Assembly (NCBI GenBank): GCA_049999805.1
Contig: JBNGIO010005337.1
Span: 1 to 20,499, forward strand
DNA: 20,499 bases
Direction of reading: 5' to 3'
Source: Folioceros fuciformis
Taxonomy: Eukaryota; Anthocerotophyta; Anthocerotopsida; Anthocerotales
Shown: positions 8,235 to 20,499 of the stretch, piece after piece
How the letters are laid out: the number at the start of each line of letters is the position of its first letter
How positions within the stretch are numbered: the first letter of the stretch is position 1
Program-made: the position numbers and the translations under genes
The notes under the pieces: model-generated
What the model saw: only the letters and a program-made list of their open reading frames with translations
Databases searched by the model: none
What the model was told of the DNA's origin: nothing

Positions 8235-9743
8235 ATGGAGCGTGTGGCTTTGAGGGCGGTGTGCTGTAATATGCCTGCACTTCAGCAAATTGCAGGGGAA
8301 TTCCCCGCCGGCCGCTGTGTCTGTGGTTTCTCCGTCGCTAAAGGCTTTCTGGGTTTCAGCTGGGATGGAAGGTCTCTGCTCCCAGGAGCCAAAGGGATGG
8401 AGACTGTGAAAACCAGGGCACATTTTGGGGTTGCTGCGAGCGAGAATGATCTGCAGCTTCCACGGGAGCCGAGTCGCACGTTAGGTTTGCCCTGCCGAGG
8501 GCCCAATGTCCCTCGAGCATTGGCAAGGGCGGAGCCGCTTTCCACGCCAGAGGTGCATGCTTTGTCCTCAGATTGTGTGGAATGCCACGGGTGTCTGGTT
8601 GCATGTCAAGTTTGTGGGCATTGGAATCCTAGGTAGCAACGGACGAAGGAGGGTTGCATAGAATGACGTCTGGCAGGCCAGATTTGGGCTGATGATCCAT
8701 GTAGGTGTTTGTCTGTTTTCTCGGTTTTGGGAATTGGGCGACCAAGATGTTGAGCCTCATTGAAAGCGAATTCTCCAGGTGGAGGCGTTTTTGGACTTGA
8801 TCAAATGGGACAGCAAAGGGCTTGCAGTCGCTATGGCACAGCATGTAGACACGGGCGCCATTCTGATGCAGGGATTTGTAAATCGTGATGCAGTTTCTGC
8901 AACATTGGCGTCGTGTAGGGCAACCTTTTTCAGTCGGAGCAGGTCTCAGTTATGGACCAAGGGAGAGACTTCTTCAAATTTCATCGCAGTGGAAGATGTT
9001 TTCCTAGACTGTGACAGTGATTCGGTATGACCTCGTGACCTTCTTGTGCAATCTTGTATGCTAATCATAGGCCTGGCCTGACGGGGCAATACGCTTTGAC
9101 AAGATTATTTACCTGGGAAAACCTGACGGACCAACATGTCACACCGGAGCTGAAACATGCTACTTCACATCGGCCTCTCAGAAGGGACTACTTTCAAAAC
9201 GGGTCAGTTAGCAAATGGTCTTCCCTGGATTTTGCCGCCGTGGATGCCAACCCTGCAGCAACTCGGGCTCCAACTGGGTGTGTTTCAGACGGCTCCTTCA
9301 ACGCAGGCACTGACAACCTTGTACTCCCTGGAAGCTACAATTGCATCCCGGAAAGTCGAGCTTTCGTCAGATACTGCCAAACCTTCCTGGACGAAGAAAC
9401 TTCTAACTAATCAAAGTCTTCTCTGTTCGAAGATCAGGTCTGTTCATCCTCTCGGGAGTGCATTGTTGGGAGTTGAGTCATTGAACATTCCTCACTCATT
9501 ATTTTATGTTCTTCCATCCACAGAGAAGAAGCAGATGAGCTGTGCCGAACAGTCGAGCAGAACGAGGGCAAGCAAAGGACAGCTTCTGAAATGGCGGATG
9601 TTTTGTATCACACCATGGTGCTGCTGTCCGTGCAAGATGTCAAAATGGAAGAAGTCCTTGCCCTGCTTAGAGCGAGATTTGCTCAGTCTGGCGTGGAAGA
9701 AAAGAGCAACAGGAAACAGAGAACAGAAGCCCCCCCAGCTTGA
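8235..9743 (+). CDS. HISN2: Bifunctional phosphoribosyl-AMP cyclohydrolase / phosphoribosyl-ATP pyrophosphatase
   Basis: Catalyses the second and third steps of histidine synthesis (PR-ATP to PR-AMP, then opening of the adenine ring to ProFAR), in plastids in plants. Exons: 8235-8552, 8779-9024, 9104-9202, 9289-9437, 9524-9743; 344 codons including stop, 343 aa. The start is fixed by an in-frame stop at 8175-8177. Residues 1-106 form a long plastid transit-type leader. The cyclohydrolase domain (from about 107) begins VEAFLDLIKWDSKGLAVAMA and has the Mg site D183-C-D185-S-D187 and Zn ligands C184, C200, C207, with the family's 16/7 spacing. The pyrophosphatase domain (about 230-343) has the acidic helix motifs EEADEL (272-277) and EMADVLYH (293-300). 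The fusion order is as in bacterial HisIE and plant HISN2. Donors GTGCAT and GTCAGT are slightly weak, but the frame closes only this way. Confidence 0.95.
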
Positions 9744-10292
9744 TTGTTACATTCACCACGGTCTGTAATTACGTGGAGCCCGTCTTGTTCCGAACGGGAG
9801 AACAAATTTTGTCTACGGTGTCCTGATCGACACTGCAACTAGAAGAATCCTTTGCGATCCAGAATATTCGGACATGTTCGTACGTTGTGCGCTTGTGGCA
9901 TGGTCTGCGACACGTGGCTCTTCACTGCAAGGTCGATGTCTAAACACCCGGGTTCTGCGCGCGGCTCCCTGGCCCCTCATCCACTCTTCGCCGTGCACGC
10001 CAGACATCTGCTCCAGTCGCCCAAACGTCTTTCGTGCACGTTTGCAACAGTTCCGCACAACAGGTGCCACGTCTGCGGAAAGTGGTGATACTGATGCCGC
10101 TGGACTGCCAAAGTTAACGACGGATCGGCATTACTCTGCTTCTGACCAGGAAAATGGGCGTGCTCTTGCTTCGCCGCTACTAGGAGAATCGTGTCCTCCC
10201 CTTCATCTGCTGCTTGGCTACCAGGTTCAGACGCTTGATCATCGCTCTCGGCTATTCTGTGGGGTGCGGGGTGCGCCAAATTTGTTTTCCGG
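9744..10292. other. Intergenic region between HISN2 and the PHT4 gene
   Basis: About 550 bp between two genes in the same orientation. It should contain the HISN2 3' end and the transporter promoter and 5' leader. The open frames on either strand are short and resemble nothing known. I found no convincing TATA box or polyadenylation signal. Confidence 0.55.
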
Positions 10293-13200
10293 ATGGCCAG
10301 CTTGACCCTGAAGTATGTGCCCTTCCAGGCAATTCAGTCCTCATCAGTAGACAGGAAGATCGCGGGCCAAATAATCAAGAGCAGGGTGGCAGCAAGGAGC
10401 ATCAGGAGGCTTGTACTGGTCTCGGGTAACGTGTGCAGCAGCTCAACATGTGGGGAGAGTACAAGCGACGGATTGTTGTTGTCCTGTGGAGGGTACCGTG
10501 GGCAAAGAATTGCAGCAGTATCGAGAGGTTTTCAAGCTGGGAGGGCATGTGGTAGGAGTAGGGATGTGGGCTTCCCGTCTGTGGACCACTTGTGCACTTC
10601 CTGCGCATCTGCAGCGAAAACCGGATTGCGAGCCACACCCTCCAAATTCCGTGAAGCAGCTGTGCAGGATGGGGAGAACATAGAGCCAGATGTTGAGGAA
10701 GAGAAGAGGGACGGAAGGGAATTGACGGTTGACACCACTGGGGATGGCGAGCGCGGAGGCTTGTGGAATGATCTGCCAGATAGATACAAGGCTATCTTCG
10801 CAACATCGCTGGCATTTGTTATTTGTAACATGGACAAGGTTAGTATGCTCATGGCGATGAGGATATCTCTCTAGCTGGCTTGTACCCCGTGGAGTTGATG
10901 CGGAGCCTTTTGCGCAGAACAGGTGAACATGAGCATTGCGATTATTCCTATGTCTCACCAGCTGGGATGGAATGCTTCAACAGCAGGGCTAGTGCAGTCT
11001 TCCTTCTTCTGGGGTTACGCTCTGAGTCAGCTGCCGGGCGGGTGGCTCGCTAAAACCTTCACAGGGAAGTAAGTACAGGCCAACTGTCTCTGGCACCTTC
11101 TTCGCAAGACGTGCAGATCACCAGGATGGTTTCCATGTGGAAGGTGTTATGCCTGAGTATGTGTGGAAAACTCCTGCAGGAGGATACTGCGTGCAGGGGT
11201 TTTACTGTGGTCCTTAGCCACGGCAGCACTTCCAACTTTTGCTACTGTCATGCCAGCACTTCTTTTCAGTCGGCTAGCGGTCAGTTCCCGATTCGCACTA
11301 TTGTCTGGAGCTAGACCACACTTCGGCACCCATATTTTTCTATTGTACCAGTCCCGCTTGCATCTGTCAATGCTTGGGTATTGGTTCTGATTATTGTGCA
11401 GGTGGGACTTGGAGAAGGAGTCTCTCCCTCATCTGCTACAGATTTGATTGCGAGGTTTGCCTTCCCTGTGGATTCCCAGTGTGTCTCCGTTTAGCTTGTT
11501 CACACAGATACTGTTTACCGTTACCCTTTTCCTTGGGAAGCTTAGCACTTTTGACACTCAAGGCTTTCTGATTCGCAGGACTGTGCCAGCTACGGAACGC
11601 TCAAGAGCAGTGGCCTTTGTCTTTGGTGGACTCAATGTTGGCAGCGTGGCTGGGTACTTATATGTGCTGTTTAAAAGCCTTTACGTTGAAGTACTTGTTG
11701 TTGTTGTTGTTTGTTAAAGTTTGGTCCAATCCATGCAGGCTTCTCATAGCTCCGCAGATAATCAAGACGTATGGGTGGGAAACTGTCTTTTACATCTTCG
11801 GCCTGGTTGGTATAATCTGGTGAGTTCTAGGTATGCTGTAGCAGAGTCGCCGTTTCCTTCTCTCGTACAGGTTGTGCTATAACGATCGCGTCGATGTATA
11901 TATTCAGGTGCTTCGCCTTTGAGAGTACATACAGCGAGGGGGAAAAAGACTCTGCACAGTCCACGCAAATATCTGGTAAGAAAAGTTTGTCCCAAAGGGG
12001 AATCTGTCTCGCTGTGCCAATGAGTTTCTTTTGCAAGACTGTTCTGCCAATGAATTTCCCCACATAAGCCAGAGTTTTCTTGTTTTCCAAGCGTTAGGGA
12101 AGAATGGCGAAGCTGAGAAGGCCATGCTGAGAATCCCTGGTACCAAGGAGACAAATTCAGAAGGCAAAGGCATTGAGATGGATAATGAAGTAAGGGTCCG
12201 GTTTCTCTTGTCTCTTGATATTGGTCACACTGTTAAATGCCTGAGGTGTTGAGGTTGGTCTTCTCGTTAACGTTCTATACTCCCTGGATGTGCTCTAGCC
12301 AATACCATGGAAGGAAATCCTAAAGAGCCCAGCAGTCTGGGCAATGATCTATGCGCACTTTTGTGGAAACTGGGGACACTACACTCTTCTGTCCTGGCTC
12401 CCCACGTACTTCAGGTTTGGCATGCGTTTCTTTCTGTGGCTGTCAACGTTGCAATATTCTTGTGAGATCTGACTTCACACATTTAGAATTGGGCACGTCA
12501 TCTAATACTCACTGGCTGCTTGCTCACCAGCGAGGAGTTGAACCTGGACCTAACCAACGCCGCAGCGGTAATTGGAACACTCCTAAAACCTCAACGTACG
12601 CATCAGCCTTCTGGCCATGTAATCCTAATATTGTTGATGTCGGCTGTAGGTATCGATTCTTCCTGCAGTGTGCTCTATAGGAGTGTCGAGCATAGCTGCC
12701 CCTCTAGCAGATAAACTGATCTCTAATGGAGTGGATACCACACGGGTGCGGTCTCATCAAGGACTAGTCGTCCCTTTTTGCTAGGTGATCTCTGCGCAGG
12801 GCAAGGGACTAACGTTTTTGATGGAGATGCAGGTCCGAAAAGTATGCCAGACCATTGCTTTCGTATCACCAGCTGCTTGTATGGCTATCGCCTGTTTAAA
12901 CGAACATATGGCTCCCTGGGCTGTCGTGGGCTTCTTGACTGCAGGCATTGGCCTGTCAAGTGTGGCATTTTCAGGTGCAGTCGAGTTCAGTCACTACCGA
13001 CCTGTCCATTTTTTTGAAGCTAGTTTCACCTTCAGCTTATCGTTAGCTGTGCTCCACTGCAGGGTTCTACTGTACTCATCAGGATATATCCCCCAAATAT
13101 GCAAGCGTCTTGTTGGTACGATAAGATGACCTCATCTGAACATCTAAATGTAAGGGCACTGTATCTCACATAACTGAACGCTGATCCACAGGGCATTACA

Positions 13201-13481
13201 AGTACGGCCGGAGCTATTCCTGGTGTTGTAGGTGTAGCACTGGTTGGTTACATATTTGACGAAACGCAATCCTGGGATGTAAGTACCCTTTCCTATCTAT
13301 ACCTGTGTTCCTCCATTGCTGTATGTTTCCGAACTGACTAGTGACCCTGTTTCGTGTGCAGCTTGCCCTGTTTGTCCCATCTATTTTCTTCTACCTCACC
13401 GGAGCAGTGGTCTGGAATATGTTCGCGAGCAGCGAGCCACAAAGTTTCGAGAGTGTCCCACAGGAATCCAAGGCGAAGTAG
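10293..13481 (+). CDS. PHT4: Plastid-type anion/phosphate transporter, PHT4;5-like (MFS)
   Basis: Major facilitator of the SLC17-related plant PHT4/ANTR family, mostly Pi or organic-anion transporters of plastid membranes. Fifteen exons: 10293-10838, 10923-11068, 11180-11279, 11402-11454, 11579-11653, 11739-11819, 11908-11975, 12092-12189, 12299-12414, 12531-12567, 12650-12745, 12833-12974, 13063-13115, 13192-13278, 13362-13481; 606 codons with stop, 605 aa. Residues 1 to about 160 form a transit-like leader (MASLTLKYVPFQAIQSSS) with an acidic linker. TM1 starts at YKAIFATSLAFVICNMDKVN. Family marks follow: VQSSFFWGYALSQLPGGWLA, then GLGEGVSPSSATDLIAR, ERSRAVAFVFGG and GWETVFYIFGLVG. The central loop is exons 7-8. 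Then SWLPTYFSEELNLDL, CQTIAFVSPAA, and YCTHQDISPKYASVLLG. Introns are 76-124 bp. The family is sure. PHT4;5 (plastid) is the nearest subfamily by memory; substrate is inferred. Confidence 0.93.
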
Positions 13482-13740
13482 GTTCACACATCCAAGCAGA
13501 TATAGTAGGTTGGAGAGAGAGAGAAGAAAGTGCAGGCCCCTAGGCTTGAGGATCCAACCATTCGTATGTGTACAATAGTACGTTGTGACCATTGTCAATG
13601 GCAGTAGGACGGTGTTCCACACGCACACAATCTCCCCACTCTTGTGTACAGAAGTTTCTGGACCATGGTGCTGTACCTTATCCAACAACAATCGTAATCG
13701 GACGTGCAGTACACTGAATGACAAGCGTGACGAGACCAGA
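13482..13740. other. Convergent intergenic spacer
   Basis: About 259 bp between the stop codons of the transporter (plus) and the GNAT-like gene (minus). The two 3' untranslated regions probably fill or overlap this space. No clear AATAAA signal is visible on either strand. Confidence 0.5.
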
Positions 13741-14678
13741 TCAGGAGGCCCTGCTGTCCGTGGACCTGAGCCAACTAGCCCACTTGCTCAGGAGAGCATG
13801 TGGATTAGCATCCATGCGAGTACCCACTCCGCCCCAGACAAGCAAGTGGGGAATATCTTGCAGCTGCCCTCCAGTCACCTCATGGACAGGCCTAAATCCG
13901 AACCAACTGTAGTATCTGACGAGCTGCATCAGGAGGTTATCAGCTGCAAGATTTGATACTTCCTCAGCCACAGGTTTGAAATCCATGGTATTTATTTATT
14001 TACCTTTGCATGATACTCAGGGGAGTCGTTGATGGCCAGAAGCTCAGCTTTCACGCAAGAGCAGTCTACGCCATGCCGCAGAGCTACGGCTCCTACAAAG
14101 ACTGCTGCGTCCAGCAGGGATGACCGCCTCCGAGCCGACAACTTCGTCAACCTTATCGACTCCAAATGCAGTATCCTCCCTCCTAACCATGGGAGGACAA
14201 ACCCTTGCGCTCGACCTAGATCTCCCCCATCCAAGCTCCATGCCTGTATAGTAAAGCCGGCACCGAGGCTTCTGAGTTCCAGCCTAGCTCCCTTCTCCTC
14301 TGCCGCTGCCAAAATCTCTGCCATGGAAGGCAAACTGTTAAGGTTTTCGCCCCTTCCACCACGCTGCCTACCACCCCCCGCATCTACACCATTCGATGGC
14401 ATGCTCACCTCCTCCTCGCAAGTTGACATCCCAGCAGCTGACTTGCCGGATGCAACATCAAACAGAGTGAAGGAGCGTTCTCCTCTACTTGCACGCACTT
14501 TCCTTCGAGTGCTGCCCTTCCTCTTGAGCCGAGGGCAGTCCAACCCTGTGCAACCGTGCTGCAACGCCACAGGGTGGGGCAGCACATTGTAGCTATTCGC
14601 CGTTCCCCGGCATGAGGCTGCGGTCGTGAACGAAGAAACAGGAGGGTGCACCACGGCATCCATGTTGAGCGAATGCAC
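13741..14678 (-). CDS. GNAT-fold acetyltransferase-like protein, probably plastid
   Basis: Two exons (minus): 14678-14004 and 13923-13741, with an 80-bp GTAAAT...GCAG intron; 286 codons with stop, 285 aa. I recognise it only as a conserved plant protein of unknown function with a GNAT (acetyl-CoA-dependent acyltransferase) look. The N-terminal ~115 residues are low in complexity, rich in Ser, Arg and Gly, and resemble a transit region; MHSLN is the first Met and MDAVV (residue 6) is an alternative start. The conserved part starts at about 118 (MAEILAAAEEKGARLELRSL) and includes the strand KAELLAINDS (210-219). Across the splice junction comes HAKLVRYYSWFGFRPVHEV (from 223), matching the GNAT C-terminal R-x-Y-Y-x-x-x-GF element, then DIPHLLVWGGVGTRMDAN. 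The classic Q/R-x-x-G-x-G/A acetyl-CoA loop is not obvious. The fold is inference; enzyme activity is unproven. Confidence 0.78.
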
Positions 14679-15206
14679 AAAGCAACTTTTGGAATTCCTG
14701 CAATAAGATCATGGACTCGAACAAGGATCTCGTCAGGCTGGTCCACACGAATTTCACCGAAAAGTTTACCAGACCAACGCAGCTTGATTAAATGATGACA
14801 CAAATCGATGGCGAGTGTTGATATGCAAGGCCAAGCTTGCAGATGGTCCCTCACATATTTAACACTCACCACGGATTACTATCTCAGTTTTCTGCACTCA
14901 CTCTCGTGGTCTCGATGCCTTCACACGCTTACCCAACAACACGTCCAAGCTTGAGGAACTCTGCTGGGTACACGGGAAAGGAAAGTGGTAACAAAGCCAA
15001 CGATATTCCATTCTTTGTGATTCAAAACTGGCTTCGCGCAATCCGGCATTTCTCCGGTAGCGTAAGTACGTACGTAGCTCACAGAACGACGACTGTGCAC
15101 GAGGTCCGCGAGGAAGAGGTGGACGGATGTCGTGTGAACCCGGAATATGATCTTCGTGTGAATTTGGTCAGGGGACTGGTGGGACCTCTAGGCTCTTGAA
15201 AGTAAC
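14679..15206. promoter_or_regulatory. Shared divergent promoter region (GNAT-like gene / RECQL2)
   Basis: 528 bp separate the two start codons, which point away from each other, so both promoters and 5' leaders must lie here. The minus strand shows a TATA-like TTAAATATG near 14853-14862, about 180 bp upstream of the GNAT-like start. An in-frame stop (TAG at 15189-15191) closes the RECQL2 frame just before its ATG. A 120-codon open frame on the plus strand (14837-15199) resembles nothing known and is probably non-coding. Confidence 0.5.
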
Positions 15207-19567
<4,361 letters not shown>

Positions 19568-20499
19568 CCATTTTTGCGAATGGCATCCACTCTGCTACCT
19601 CCGCAAGAGCGTTCATTCACTTCAAGTAAGTCCTCCTTTCCTGACGAGAACTCTTGTGCATTGTGTGATTTGCTAAGGCTGTCGATGCAGGTTGGTGTAG
19701 GTTTTGGCTGACTTGAGCAGGGTTTATTGGTCATGAACAGGATACACCTGACTAGACACGCGTTGATTTCTTCGAGACATTCTATGCTTGGTCACGTAGC
19801 TGAGCGAGGTGACCGCGCCACTTGCGCTGGAACTCAGACACTTTGGTCTGAGCTTTCTTCATCTCCCTATTTCCTCCCTTGCCTTCCGCACGGAGGTCCC
19901 TATATACTGTATACAGCTTGCTGTCAGGGTGCGGAAACCACGCGGCAAAGGTTACCGAAAGTCCCGGCTCACTGAGTCACCATCCGGAGAAGCCCCTGGA
20001 TACGCCGTCCTTTTGATTCTCCATCCCTCCTGGTGTCCCACCAGACCAAGATGTGACAGACTATGGTACGATCCGCCGGCCACGGCCAAAGAGTACGGAC
20101 ACGTCTCTATGCACTCTAGACATCTTTACGTTCTCATCGTCTTCACATAGATCAATTAGAGATCGTAATACAAGTTCCTGCAAAATAAAACATTGTTATT
20201 CCAGTAACACCTACGTGTAGTTAACGCAGTAGCAGCTGCGGGAATTGGAACCGTAGAGTCAAAAACTGTTCTAAACATAAACTCTGTTATTTCTATCTCT
20301 CAATGCCCATAGTAGAAAATACAAAACTTAAAGCGTAGAAACTTTGTTATACAAGAATTAGAAGCTTCATAAAACTAAAAATCTAGAATTGATTTTTATA
20401 AGACTATTGATTTATAATAATAATAATAATAATAACAATAAATTTAAAATAGTAAATACTAAATTATTTTTCTTGAATACTTCTTGTCAAGGATAGTAT
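19568..20499. other. 3' flank of RECQL2, turning AT-rich
   Basis: No gene recognised. 19568-20150 has near-average composition and holds only short unrelated open frames. It should include the RECQL2 3' untranslated region. An AATAAA lies at 20184-20189, about 620 bp after the stop, and could be a distant polyadenylation signal. From about 20270 the sequence is strongly AT-rich and free of coding signal, like the left flank. Confidence 0.5.
20413..20434. repeat. TAA trinucleotide microsatellite
   Basis: About seven TAA units, ending in AACAATAAA, inside the AT-rich right edge. It is a simple-sequence repeat with likely length variation between individuals. Confidence 0.9.

Noticed and set aside
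9157-9768. A 203-codon plus-strand open frame
   Set aside because: It overlaps HISN2 exons 3-5 and intron sequence. Only the part corresponding to exon 4 is in the true frame, so it is not a separate gene.
14029-14592. A 187-codon plus-strand open frame
   Set aside because: It is the antisense shadow of exon 1 of the GNAT-like gene; its Ser/Pro-rich translation matches no family.
14405-14872. A 155-codon minus-strand frame containing LFGEIRVDQPDEILVRVHDL
   Set aside because: It looks partly protein-like but overlaps the GNAT-like exon in another frame and runs into its 5' leader. No family was recognised and no splice sites fit.

Overview
The window is nuclear DNA of a land plant. It carries five complete, intron-containing genes with clear plant families: a GH19 chitinase, plastid histidine-biosynthesis HISN2, a PHT4-type anion transporter, a GNAT-like protein and a RECQL2-type helicase. 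I read 40 GT-AG introns, 37 of them 69-138 bp long. Such compact introns, together with tight gene spacing, would fit a small-genome non-seed plant such as a bryophyte or lycophyte. That placement is inference only.

Layout. 1-4470 is a repeat-rich, comparatively AT-rich, gene-free flank. It holds short degenerate tandem repeats, a Copia-type primer-binding-site match on the minus strand, a 66-bp-period duplication, a 100-N assembly gap, a ~60-bp minisatellite, a possible non-LTR retrotransposon shred, and a broken, truncated Ty1/Copia gag-protease-integrase remnant on the plus strand. From about 4.5 kb the sequence becomes gene-bearing. 4675-5779 (minus) is a three-exon class II-like GH19 chitinase whose first catalytic Glu is replaced by Asp. 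5780-8234 is a long non-coding stretch. 8235-9743 (plus) is HISN2 (5 exons, 343 aa). 10293-13481 (plus) is a PHT4;5-like transporter (15 exons, 605 aa). 13741-14678 (minus) is a two-exon GNAT-like protein of 285 aa, convergent with the transporter. 15207-19567 (plus) is RECQL2 (20 exons, 770 aa), divergent from the GNAT-like gene. 19568-20499 is non-coding and ends AT-rich with a TAA microsatellite.

The genes do not form a pathway. HISN2 and the transporter probably act in plastids, the chitinase in the apoplast or vacuole, and RECQL2 in the nucleus. Each spliced reading frame closes exactly (260, 344, 606, 286 and 771 codons including stop), which supports the exon models. I saw no RNA gene, CRISPR array or organised defence system. 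The items most worth checking are the Glu-to-Asp change in the chitinase and the poorly characterised GNAT-like gene.
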